This document shows, in pieces, positions 33,015 to 43,984 of a stretch of DNA of 64,000 nt. Origin of the DNA: Moniliella sp. 'wahieum' (Eukaryota > Basidiomycota > Moniliellomycetes > Moniliellales > Moniliellaceae); contig RSEE01000149.1 in assembly GCA_003971905.1 (NCBI GenBank), forward strand, positions 1 to 64,000. Direction: 5' to 3'. Each line of letters starts with the position of its first letter. Position 1 is the stretch's first letter. A program made the position numbers and the translations under genes. Below the pieces are notes generated by a model. The model was not told the origin of the DNA. It saw only the letters and a list, made by a program, of their open reading frames with translations, and did no database searches.

Positions 33015-34062
33015 TTAGATGGTAGCTGTGTCAAACACAAAGCGGTACTTGACGTCGCTCTTGTACAGCCGGTCCCAGACATGGTTGATGTCCTTAAAGC
33101 TAACCAGCTCGTAGGTCGCCACAATGCCATGCTGTCCACAAAAGTCGAGCGTTTCTTGGGTCTCCTTGGTGCCGCCAATGGCCGAGCCCGCCATGGACCG
33201 GTTGCCAACCATGAGGGGGAAGGTGTTGAGCTTGGTAGGCCCAATGTGGCCCACGACGGCCAGCACGCCATACGGCTTGAGCAGCTGGAGGTACGGCCCA
33301 AAGTCATGGTCGACACTGATGGTGTCAAGCACAATGTCATACTGCGACGCGGCGGCTTTGAACTGTTCTTCATCGGTGGTGATCAAGAACTTGTCCACGC
33401 CCAGTTCCTTGGCCTCTTGCACCTTGCTCAACGAACGCGACGAGAGCGAATTCGGCGCCCATGGCTTTGGCCAACTTGATCGCCAAGTGGCCCAGCCCAC
33501 CCAGACCGGCCACCAACACTTTCTTACCTGGTCCCGCGCCAAACCGCTTCAAGGGCGAATAGGTGGTGACGCCTGCGCACAGCAGTGGTGCCGCTCCGGC
33601 AGGATCCAGGTTCTCGGGCACCTTGAGTACAAACTTGCCTTCCACCACAATGTTCTTCGAGTAACCACCATAGGTGACTGCCCCATCCAGTTTGTCGTGG
33701 CTGCCATAGGTAAGTACAGGGCCTTTGGCACAATGGTTCTCATCTCCTTGCTGACAGTAAACGCAAGGATGCTCGTCCGTCACACACCCCGACTGGACCA
33801 TGCACCCTACCCCGACCAACTCGCCCAGGTTGAACCGCGGGTCTTTGGTCGCGCCTACACGACCAATAATCTCATGCCCGGCACCAGCGGGAACGGCACC
33901 GGCCCCCAATCGCCATCGCGCGTGTGGCTGTCCGACATGCAATAGCCGCAGTACAAAATGTCGATGGACATCCCCCTCGCGCAGGTCACGGCGTTGCACC
34001 GTTCCCGGGCCCAAGGGGCCTTTGAACTCGAGCGCTTGGTACACGTCCACAGTGGTAGGCAT
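33015..34062 (-). CDS. Zinc-dependent alcohol dehydrogenase, ADH6/cinnamyl-alcohol type
   Basis: Medium-chain NADP(H)-type dehydrogenase reducing aldehydes or oxidising alcohols. Start ATG 34062 (MPTTVDVYQALEFKGPLGPG). Seen across shifts: catalytic-zinc region ILYCGYCMSDSHT, VPGHEIIGRV, a structural zinc lobe with cysteines in VTDEHPCVYCQQGDENHC, Rossmann turn VLVAGLGGLGHLAIKLAKAMG, SRSLSKVQEAKELGVDKF, and C-terminal ending DVKYRFVFDTATI. The position normally His in GxCHSD is Met here (CMSD). Single bases are missing near 33968, 33880 and 33450. Length is about 350 residues, normal. A 5' UTR intron is likely. Confidence 0.85.
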
Positions 34063-34065
34063 GGT

Positions 34066-34146
34066 CTAGGTCCGTTTGCAACCAGTCAGTCTCACGGCGG
34101 GCGAAAATGAGGAGAGACGCCAGAGCATGGACGCTGTAATACTCAC
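34066..34146 (-). other. Probable 5' UTR intron of the alcohol dehydrogenase gene
   Basis: On the minus strand a GTGAGT donor (34141-34146), a CTGAC branch-like site, and a CTAG acceptor at 34066 lie three bases before the ATG. Length 81 bp fits the other introns. Confidence 0.45.
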
Positions 34147-34234
34147 TGGTGGAGGGGAGAGGTAATAACGAAGAAGAAACGGGAAGACACAGGAGAGCGT
34201 AGCAGGTTGGACGTATTGGATGAAAGAGACTAAT

Positions 34235-34242
34235 TTATATAG
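34235..34242 (-). promoter_or_regulatory. TATA box of the alcohol dehydrogenase gene
   Basis: Minus-strand TATATAAA about 175 bases upstream of the ATG. Removing the proposed 81-bp leader intron brings it to about 95 bases, matching the spacing at the other TATA-containing genes. Confidence 0.5.
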
Positions 34243-34521
34243 CAGTGACGCTGTCGTATGCCTCCATGGAAAAGCAGACGGAGAGACGATAGAGCGCCAC
34301 ACCACAGCCACCGTCCCGTGCTGTCTTCCTGCCGCCTAGATCGGTTCCAGAAAGTTTGGTTCCCGTTCCCACCACTGGGCTGTGACATATCAGCACCAAA
34401 ACCAACCATCTCGCGTGGCGGCCTACTGAGGCTGAGGCTGTTGAGGCATAATGCATGAGGTGTGCCATGATACAAGATATGAGCCTCACGCATCGCATAG
34501 GTTCTAAAAGGTACAACAACG

Positions 34522-34640
34522 CTTCAAGCTTCAAGCTTCAAGCTTCGCAAGGGCTTCAAGCATTGCATAAAGAGCGACATCAAGCATCATGCATCAAGCT
34601 TCAACCATTTCAACGTTCAACGTTGAGACGTTGAGTTCAA
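34522..34640. repeat. Heptad arrays CTTCAAG and GTTCAAC in one block
   Basis: Three exact CTTCAAG units (34522-34542) are followed by scattered CTTCAAG and CATCATG copies, and then GTTCAAC/GTTGAGA units to 34640. Several heptad families meet in about 120 bp. Confidence 0.8.
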
Positions 34641-35269
34641 CTATAAAGTCGGGGCGGCTGATCTTCAATGCTCTTGCTTCAAACTGCAACGCCTTACTAA
34701 GGACTGAGACGGCAGGTGCGGTCTGTTGCTCTGGTGGTATTACTGGAAAGCACAGCTGAAACAAGCTGAAAGCCGACGCGACCTCGGGGCAGGCAGTTTT
34801 GAACGTGCGCAACGTTGATCGTTGAATGTCCTCCTCGAGCTTGAAGCTTCGAAGCTCTCTGAAGAGATAGCGAGGCTATAGTGACGATAGCGGGGAGGGC
34901 AAGTTACGCGTTACGGCTGATGAGGCCTGAGGGTAGAAAACGTCCACCGTGTTGCTGCACGAAGCCCATTAGGGGTGGACGTGAACGTGTTGAGCCATAT
35001 CGTGTCACAGATGCCGTAGCACCAGCGTCAGCGTCAGCGTCTTTGGCGCCATCAACGCTAACACCCGCGAGACGGTCCCTCCTCTCTCGCTACCTAGTGC
35101 ATCGCCTCCCGTCCATCGCCAAGCAGAGGGTACAGCCCAGTGGTGCACATGAGCCTCATGCCCCAAGCTCCGAAGCTAGCTCCTAGCACGGCGATAGCTG
35201 GAGGTAAGCGAGCGCTGCGTTACCTATATTATGTGCGTTTTCCTGTGCCCACTCGTACTCATCGAGAAG

Positions 35270-35310
35270 CGTTGAGTTGAGGCTCAACGTTGAGGCTCAA
35301 CGCTCAACGG
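35270..35310. repeat. GTTGAG/CTCAAC palindromic array
   Basis: Repeats of GTTGAGGCTCAAC, a 13-bp odd palindrome, and CGCTCAACG, giving longer hairpin potential than the simple heptads. Confidence 0.75.
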
Positions 35311-36081
35311 TATTGGAAATGGACCGCCCACATCACGCATCAACCTGTCAGCAGAGATGCCATGATGCAGATGATGCACTGCCAATGACATGAATGACAC
35401 GACAGACCCTCCGCTTGCAGCTTGCACCGACACGGACAGTGGCCACTGCCAGCGACGTGTTTGCATATATTCCCGTCCATTTTGAGCCGCGCGCTGACAG
35501 GAGGGTGCCCACTAGCGCGCGAGCGCCCTTTGAGCTTGAAGCATGAAGTTTGGCCCCTTTCGGTTCGGCAGCACGGACTACCGGACGCCGGACGACGGGT
35601 CGGAGTGTGGTGTAGCGCGTTGTTAGATCTTAGATCTTAAACGCTAGCGACAAGCACATCAGAGACAACTCCGAGGAAGACAGCCGCCAGCGGAAAAACA
35701 AGAACGCTTCGATTCCACGTCCTCGGCAGTCCGCGCACCAAGTAAGAAGTACCCTTCCCAGCCAGAAACCGGAGCGCCTGACGCCTGACTGGGCCAGCCT
35801 GAGGCCGGCCTGAGGGGGGCCTGAGGCCCGACATGTGACATGTCCTGGGACCTCCATCCCCCTCGTCCCCGGCGCAGGCCGAGACAAGACCACGCCCCAC
35901 TACAGACAACACACACACACAAAGCACATGTCCCACTGGGCTTGCTAGTCCGACCGTTGTGCGTCTGTCTCCCTCCCTTCCTCCACTCGTCCACTCATCC
36001 ACTCATCCATCCACTCATCCATCAATCTCCATCCATTGGTACCCGACCGGTCCGGCGCAGGGCCAGAGGGGAAGGGTAAGT

Positions 36082-39000
36082 CTACTCTTCGCGGAACTGC
36101 TCGAACGACGCCTTGGCATCGAGCAAAGCCTGGCGTTCAGACTGGTAATTCTTCAAGCTAGTTAGGACCTGTTGCTTGACCTGATCGGGGGTCTTGTCCC
36201 ACTGGGCGGTACGTTCCATCTGCTTGGTGAGACGGTCAATGTTGTTATTGGCCAGGGTGAGTTTCTTGTCCAGTTTGGCCACTTCGGCCGCGACGTTGAT
36301 CCGTCCGCGGACGAGGAGGTGGGCGCGCAAGCCCGCTTGGATCGACGCTACAGCGCACCCGGGTGGAATGGCGGTCGAGGTGTGCTCTGGTGCGCCGACC
36401 AGTACCTGTACCGCCTTGGCGCCCTTGACCAGCGTCTCGATCACCGACTTTTCCCCGCGCAGCATCTCGCCCAGGTTGGGCGACTCGGCCTCGAGGTACA
36501 TCTCCAGGTCCTTGATCAGGCCGTACTGCATCGCCACTCCACGCAGTGTCTTGACCGATTCGAACAGGAGCGTAAAGTCGCGCTTGGCCTGCTCGTCTTG
36601 CCACTCGGGGTGGGCCGACTGGCTCGGGTAGGCCGTCAGAGCAATCGTCGGGGACGTTTCGCCTTCGCGACGCGGCAGGCGCTGCCACAGTTCCTCCGTC
36701 ACGAACGGCATGAATGGGTGCAGTAGTTTCAAGCCCTGGTCCAGCACCGTGTAAAGCGTTTCTTGTGCGGAAGCCTTGGCCTGTGCCTCGGCCGAGTTGG
36801 CCACCGCCGCATGGGTGGTCGGTAATCGGCTTGATGGCTTCAATGTACACGTCGCAAAAGTCGTAGAGCCAGAACTGGTAGGCGGCATTGACAGCGTCCA
36901 TAAACTGCCGTTGAGCCAACGAGTGATTCACCTCGACAATCGTTTCCTGGAGCGAGGCCAGGATCCAGCGCTCGACCAGGCTCTGGGCACTCTTGTTGGC
37001 CGGCTTGGCCGCCGCCGTAGTCGAGGCAGGCACAAAGCCATCCAGCTTGAGCAGCGCAAACTTGGTAGCGTTCCACATCTTGTTGCAGAATTTGCGGTAG
37101 CCTTCGACACGCAAAATGTCCAGGTTGATATCGGCGTTGGCGGAAGTGTAGGCGACCAGGGCGAAGCGGAGTGCATCCGTGCCACACTGAGGGATACCCT
37201 TGGGGAAGTCCTTGCTCTGCCCAACCCGAGCTTTGGCCACCTCCTTAGCGTCCAAGTTACCATTCTCCAGTTTGGCATGCAGCGCAGGCAGGTCAATCCC
37301 CTCGATCACGTCGATCGGATCAATCACGTTGCCCAGCGACTTGGACATTTTGCGTCCGTGGGCGTCGCGGACCATACCGTGGCAGAAGATCTCGTGGAAG
37401 GGCAACGACTTGGTCAGGTGCGCTCCCAGCATCACCATGCGGGCCACCCAGAAGTAGATAATGTCCCGCCCCGTCTCGAGGAGAGAGTTGGGGTAGAAGT
37501 GGGCCATGTCGGGCGTCTGGTCCGGCCAGCCCATCAAGCTAAACGGCCACAGGCCCGAGGAGAACCACGTGTCCAGCACATCCTCGTCTTGCCGAAGAGT
37601 AAACTTCTTGCCGCCCGCACGCTTTTCCGCCTCGGCCTGAGCCTCTTCGGGGGAGCGAGCAACAATCCAGTTGGTGCTGTCGAGCTCGTCCGCTTCCTTG
37701 CCCTCCACCTCGAAGAAGTAGGCAGGAATGCGGTGCCCCCACCACAGTTGCCGGCTGACGCACCAGTCGAGGATGTTGTCCAACCACTGGTAGAACTCGT
37801 TCTTGCTCTTGTCGGGGCGGATGGTAAGGCCTTCCTTTTCAGCCAGGGCGACAGCCTCGTCGGCAAGCACCTTGGACTTGACCCACCATTGGGGCTTCAG
37901 CACCGGTTCCACCACATCGCCCGAGCGAGAGCAGATGGGCACACTCATCGGGTTGGGCTGCTCGTCAATGTACAGCTTCTTTTCCTTGAGGGCGTCGATG
38001 ACAGCCTTGCGCGCCGAAAGGCGCTTCATGCCAACGAACGGACCAGCCTCCTCATTCAGCGTGCCATCGTCATTGAGAATGTTGATAAACGGCAGCTTGT
38101 GGCGCACACCGACGTTAAAGTCGTTCGGGTCGTGCGCCGGGGTGATCTTGACAGCGCCCGTACCAAACTCCATATCCACCGCCTCGGCATCCAGTACGAT
38201 CGGCAACTTGCGGCCGGGGAAGAAGGGGTGCTCAACAAACTTGCCGTGGAGATGCTTGTGACGCGGGTCGTCGGGATGGATGGCGACGGCCGTATCACCC
38301 AGGATCGTTTCCGGACGAGTGGTGGCGATCTGGAGAAGACGCTGCTCCAGGGGGCGTCGGCGGGAGCGTCGGCAATGGGGTAGTAAAAGTGGAAGAGCAC
38401 ACCAAACTGAATCTTCTCGTTGCCGTACCCAGGGAGCGAGAGGAGCGTGGGGCCCGTCAACTCCTTCTGGTCCACCTCGAGGTTGGACAGGGAGGTGGTG
38501 AGGTAGGAAGACCAGTTGACGATGCGGTTGGCGCGGTAGATGATGCCCTCGTTGAAGAGGCGGACAAAGGCCTCGGTCACAGCGCGCGAACGCGTGTCGT
38601 CCATGGTGAACGCCTCACGGGACCAGTCGTAGGAAGAACCGAGACGGCGCAGCTGCGTCCCGATCGTCGCCGCATACTCGTCCTTCCAGGCAAACACGCG
38701 CTCTAGGAACTTGGGCCGGCCCAGGTCGTGGCGGGTCAGGTGCTCAAACTTGAGCAGCCGCTTCTCCACCACGGCCTGGGTTGCGATCCCGGCATGGTCA
38801 AAGCCAGGGACGTAGAGGACACGCTTGCCCTGCATGCGGTACCAGCGGCAAAGGGTGTCCTGGATGCTCATCGTGAGCGCATGGCCAATGTGCAGACTGC
38901 CCGTCACGTTGGGCGGCGGGATGGGGATGACAAACGTGTCCTCCTTCTTGTACGGGTCCTCGGCGTGATCTCGCGGGGGGCAAAGAAGCCGCTCTTCTCC

Positions 39001-39360
39001 CACCAGGCGTACCAGTAGGACTCGACCTTGAGCGGGTCGTACGCACTGTCCATCGGCGCCGACAGATCCTTCTTCTCGCCCGTGCCCTGGACCCACACGG
39101 ACTTTTCCAGGACGGGCTTGGGCTCCTTGGCGGGCTTCTTGCCGCCGGCCTTGGCCGGCTTGGGCTGGGAGGCAGCAGCTTTGGCGGCCTTCTTGGCGGC
39201 CAGCTGCTCGGCCTTGGCGGCCTTCTTGGCGCCCTTTTTGGACGGCGCCGCGTCGGGCGCAGCGGCGTCGGGAGCAGCAGCAGACGCAGCGGCGGGGCGC
39301 GGCGGGGGGAGGCGGGGCAGCGGGAGCGGCGCTGGGCGCAGGCTCGGTGGGGGCGCTCAT
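36082..39360 (-). CDS. VAS1: Valyl-tRNA synthetase
   Basis: Class I synthetase that charges tRNA-Val. Start ATG 39360 ([15 protein letters not shown]), then a Lys/Ala-rich extension typical of the eukaryotic cytosolic enzyme ([20 protein letters not shown]). HIGH motif in [16 protein letters not shown]1 editing domain with [57 protein letters not shown] in [14 protein letters not shown], and a C-terminal coiled coil ([20 protein letters not shown]) ending at TAG 36082. Four shifts: near 39300 and 38970, at about 38362 (C run), and an extra base near 36800. Total is about 1,090 residues, as expected. No clear mitochondrial presequence; in yeast one gene makes both forms from two starts. Confidence 0.95.
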
Positions 39361-39796
39361 GCTGTGGAGGGCGTGGGCAGTGGCAGAGGAGGGGGTGGGC
39401 GCAAACAAACGCAAAAAAAAGAAGCAGCCCTTGCATCCACCCGGCCTGCCGTGGAGTGATACCCGCCTGGGAGCCCCGCCCTCTGCCTGTCGCCTCTCTG
39501 ACTCACTCCTTCCCCCGTCTTCGGACGCGCGGAACGGGGCGGAATGCGCCGCTGCACATTTCAACTCTAGCGTTCAACGTTCAACGTTCAACATTCAACG
39601 TTCAACATTCAGGCTGGATGCTGCTGGGCATCCGAGGGGACGTACGTCTAGCTACGGCTACATAATCAGACCTATCCATCCACGCCGCTCAGCCGCTGCA
39701 TGCGCTCAGGAATACAGTACACAAGTACACGCCACAGGCACAGGCCACCCTCCAACACCAACACCAACGCCAACACCAACGCAAGGAAGCGTCCAG
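39361..39796. other. Short intergenic spacer between two minus-strand genes
   Basis: Serves as the promoter side of the valyl-tRNA synthetase and 3' side of the PP4 subunit gene. It contains the GTTCAAC array at 39572 and an ACCAAC repeat near 39750-39781. Confidence 0.6.
39572..39606. repeat. Heptad array, GTTCAAC x5
   Basis: GTTCAAC three times, ATTCAAC, GTTCAAC, all in exact 7-bp register. Arms GTT/AAC with centre C. Confidence 0.9.
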
Positions 39797-42700
39797 CTAG
39801 TCCGCCTGCCTCTCCGGCCCAGCATCCGGTGCACATGTAGACCCGTCGGCGTCCGCTGGCGGCGCGTCCGCAGGCTCCTCTGTAGCGCACGCGGGGGACG
39901 CCGCGGGGGGCTGCGGCTGCCCAGCGTTACAGGCAGAGGTAGGCGTCTCGTCTGGGTAGGCACGCGCGGGAGGCTCGTCGTGCGGTAGCAGCGGTTGGAA
40001 TCCCGCGGTGGAATCCAATACGTCCTGCGACGGTCGTGGAGCGCCCGAGTCGGCTCTTCGTCGTCGGTCCCGCCGAAGCACAGAGGCGCGGTGCAAGTTG
40101 CGTGTGCCAGGTAACCGTGCCTCGTCCTCATCGTCGTCGTCGGTAGGGTTGATGGGGTTGGTGGTGGCAGTGGTGGCAGGAGCAGTGGTGTGGGGGGGAG
40201 TGGTGGAAGTAGTGGGAATGGTGGTGTCCATATCCTGGTCCTGGTCATTGTCATTGTCCTCGTTGTCGTCGTCGTCGTCGTCGTCGTCGTCGTACGGGAC
40301 GAGGGTCCACTTGGACGACTGGGACGGGGAGCGTACGTGTCCTCGTTTGGCCAGTTGAGCGCGGGAGCTCGTTGTCAAGCGTTTTCGCTTACGTGGCGAA
40401 GGGGCCGTAGCTTCGTCGTCGGACAAATCGTCTTGGGTCTCGGCGCGCAACGGTGCAACCGCAAGCCGGAGCGACAGGTCGGGCGTGCTGGGTGAGCTGG
40501 GCACAGGCGGCGCAGCCGCTGTGAGCTGGAGCAAGTCGCAAAATACACTGCCTAGCCTGGCATCTTTCGCCAACTGTCGTACCTTGTCCTCGTCGGGCTA
40601 GCACGCCCAGTGCCAGGCGCCGCAACGCTTCGTCAGTGACCAGGGCGTGGAAGAGGCTGAGAGCCGTACTGGTCACCACGCCGGTCCGACCGGAAGCCAA
40701 CTCGGACGAGAGCGAGGTGAGCAACGTATCGATCACGTCGGATGCCAAGAGGTATTCATGTAGTTGGTTGTTTTCCCGCGTGGCACCGACCTTGATGCAT
40801 CGCATGGCGGCTGCGACCAAGGGCCGGTCTTTGGATAAGAGCAACGCCCCACTTTGCTCCCTAGCTCGGTCGAGATGAAAAACTGCTCGGCTCGCTCCCC
40901 ATGCGACGAGAGCATGTAGGAGAGCAATCGCATAGGTGGGCCAGGAGGACCGAAGTGTCCAGCCCCAAAGGCGGGAGGGAGCGGTAGGTTGTGCTGGGTC
41001 CCGAAGTTTCCGTCCCCTCGGTCTGGCGCAGCGTTGCCAGTGAAGGCACCCCACAGAGGGGACCAAATAGGCTACGTGCATCCTCTTGGTAAAACAGGGT
41101 GAGCAACGACGGTTTTTCACCCACGCCCACGCCATCGGCAATGGGATCCAAGAGCGAGCGCAACATGTCCATCATCTGAGACTTGATTCCCATTCCCTCG
41201 CCCGTGTGAAGCAGGGAGCAAATAACCTCGAGCAGATCATTGCCCTTGGGCAGTTCGACGTTCACCTCCTTAGCTTGCTGTTGGTGCGGGAAGACCTTGC
41301 GCGTCTTGCCGTAGGTATGTTTCGGCTTGGCGCGGATCCGCGCCTCGGTAGCCGCGGCAGTGGCCTTAGTTGCCAGCGCTAGGGAACGCAGTTGCCTCCG
41401 ATGCACAATGTACTGCCGCACCGCGGGCGGGTCCAAGTCGAGAAGCATCAAGAGCATGTCGGCGGCTGCGTTGCGCACTTCCCCGGCCACCTCGGGATCC
41501 ACCTCCTCCCACTGGGCAGCGGCTAGCTCCGCATGGCTCACACCCGGTGACAATGTTGGGGAGAGGGTGACCGATGCCCGGGCGGGAGCTGAGCCAGGTA
41601 AGGTCGAGCTAGAGTCACTTGCGGGGGCCGAGGAAGGATCGGGGTTAGCCTCGAGCGGAGAGGGGTTGCGTTGGGGGCCGAGGTGGGGCTGGGGGGCAAG
41701 TCCAGTCCGACGCCGAGGCCAAATGCAATCACGTCCAGTAGCCCTCGCTGGACCAATTGCGAGCACATCTGCACTCGGTTGCCCAGTTGCATTGTCTTTC
41801 CAATCGTGGAGAGTGCTTGAAGGAACAGGACGGCATCGATCCGTTTCGCGTGGCTCACCTCTTCTGCTGGGTGGTCCGAGCCGGAAAGCGCAAAGAGCCC
41901 AAACAAGTCCGATAGGAACGAGGGATCGTTGAGACACCAGGACACAATGTCCAATTGCCAAATGAAGATGATGGACTGAAGTAGGCTGAGAAGGTTGTCA
42001 GGCAAGATGCGAGTCAAAACCACGTCGCGCAAAAAAGTGAGGCGGTACGTGTGTTGGATTTTGGCGCGCACCATCGGGTTGGAGATGGGCACCACTTCTT
42101 TAAACTCGGTCGAATGCGCAATGTAGTCGCGATACGAAGCTTTGCTCTGAGGAAAGACAGGATCGTACTCGAGCAGGCCCACAAGCGTCGGGTATACCTC
42201 GTCCTGCACCACATGCTCATACAGGTGTCCGTCTCCGAGCAGGAGAATGTCTTGGCAAATGGTGCAAATGTGGTGGAGAGCAGGCAGGTTTTCCTGTTCC
42301 TCGGCCAGAGCAAAAGTTTTCCCCAACAAAGCAAACGTACTCAGACTGCACCATCGCGTCCGAAAAGCGTTCACGAAACAGGGACGCAATACGAGCCCCT
42401 TGGGTGGGACCGATCAACGCGCCCATTCCACCGGCAGGAAGACCAGTAAACCCCCCGATGCCCTCGTCGGTGCCACATGCAGCAATCCGGCTACCGACAC
42501 TCTTGACTGTTGTTCGATCGCGGACAAGTTCTCCAGTGTTGGTTCGGGGAGGAGTTGATGATTGTTGAGGTCCGCCAGGCCTGGAAGGCCAGCCACCCGT
42601 TCCACGAGCTCCATCAGCTCATGCGTCTGGGATAGGTTCTCCCCCACCACCGCCTCAAAGCGAGGAGGAGGAGTCCATGGGATCGACGTCTGCATCTGGA

Positions 42701-43984
42701 AATGAGGCACTCAGTACAATGCTCGAAAGCAGAAGGAGAAGAAGGAGAAGAACGTACCTGAAGATCGCATGTGTTTTTGCACCTCGACAAGAAAGTCCCA
42801 GATTTCGTGGCAGCCGGATCTTTCCTGGAACGAAAGAGCCATCTCCGTTCCTGAAGGTTCGGTCCATACGATCAGGGTATCTACTCGTCCAGAACCATCG
42901 GTCAGCAATCTGCGCATTCGCACTCGCACTCGCATTCGCATTTAGAAGAGAGGAACAAGTACGAACCCTGTGTTGCTTGTACACATCGTCCTTCAACAAT
43001 GCGGAAAAGAGGAGCAAGTCGTCCTTGTCAAACTCAGAGGAGACAACAATGATGTACTGGCGTGCCCAGTCCTGGGGGTGCCAGGCTCGACAGGAGAGGG
43101 TTGCGACACGGCAAGGTCAGAAGGGGCAGAATCGGTCTTTTCAGCCTTAGCTTGCCGGTCTCCATCCGCATCCCCATCAACATCTGCATCTGCATCTGCA
43201 TCCGCATCTGTGTCGTCTGGGAACTCGTCCAGGTCCGAGTGGGTGATGGGCAGGGTGGAACAGGCAGCCTCATGCTTGGCAATCAGCAGGGCCCGGTCCG
43301 ACTCTTCATCGTAAACACCGGCACAGTACCCCGTCCCCAAATCGACCCAGGTACCGCCTACCATTTCGTACACCTTGACGCGCCTGGCCGTGCCGCACTG
43401 GTGGAACGAGCCGCGGCTAAAGGTGGTCTGTTGACTGAGCCGCGTAGGATCGCGCACGGGGGTGTCCAGCGCAGGCTCACGCTCAGGCGGAGCAGGTTCA
43501 GCCAAAGCCGTGCCGAGGTCGAGTGGTCCCGACGCGCTGTCACCATGAAATAAGAGCAAGTCTGGCTCGCTGTTGTCGGGGCCATTGGCGGGGGTGGGTT
43601 CAGGGACAGAAGGCGCGTCGAGCGAGGGCCCAGCTGAGTCCTCAGTCGAACACGAGTCGGAGCTGAGAGGAGGATCGCCCACATGGCCCGAAGGCCACGC
43701 TGGTTCCGTACCAAGCTGTGGATCGGGATAGAGGGGAGCAGCCGTAGAAGGGAAAGCGGGATCTGGGGTGGGCGAGTGCTCGTCGGATGCTTCGAGCGCA
43801 GGAGGGCCGGGGCCCCCCTCGGCCGGGTCAGCAGTTGGGCCAGGCAGCAGCTGCGGATCGGATGGGGGAAGGCGAGTGCGAGTGGGGAGGGGACGGAGAG
43901 GGGCGGAGGCGAGGCGTGCTTCAGCGGGGGGTCGCTCATGGCGAGCGAGGGCGGAGGCGAGCGGAGCTGGGGGCTGGATGCCAT
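39797..43984 (-). CDS. PSY2: Protein phosphatase 4 regulatory subunit 3 (SMEK/Psy2 family)
   Basis: Scaffold subunit that directs PP4 phosphatase to substrates in DNA-damage recovery and other pathways. The N-terminal EVH1-like domain is seen as RRVKVYEMVGGTWVDLGTGY, DTLIVWTEPSGTEMALSFQE and GCHEIWDFLVEVQKHM. The SMK/armadillo part follows: EFKEVVPISNPMVRAKIQHTY, FLRDVVLTRILPDN, IFIWQLDIVSWCLNDPSFLS, AADMLLMLLDLDPPAVRQYI and GIKSQMMDMLRSLLDP. The tail has SPRKRKRLT, WTLVPY and a poly-Asp run and ends at TAG 39797. Introns: 42696-42757 (GTACGT..CAG) and probably 42910-42966. Start 43984 (MASSPQLRSPPPS) is preferred; the long Pro-rich N-tail and several shifts make it uncertain. An Asp-Ala repeat (43170-43215) interrupts the EVH1 domain. 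Confidence 0.85.

Larger units (their letters stand above)
34243..36081. other. Gene-free interval rich in heptad arrays
   Basis: Arrays at 34522-34640, 35270-35310 and 35623-35640 (TTAGATC type), CCT-N-AGG remnants at 35806-35833, and a CCACTCAT repeat at 35985-36030. No coding region is recognised. Confidence 0.5.

Noticed and set aside
39705-40254. Minus-strand frame over ACCAAC and poly-Asp repeats as a separate gene
   Set aside because: It is the shadow of the low-complexity tail of the PP4 regulatory subunit in another frame.
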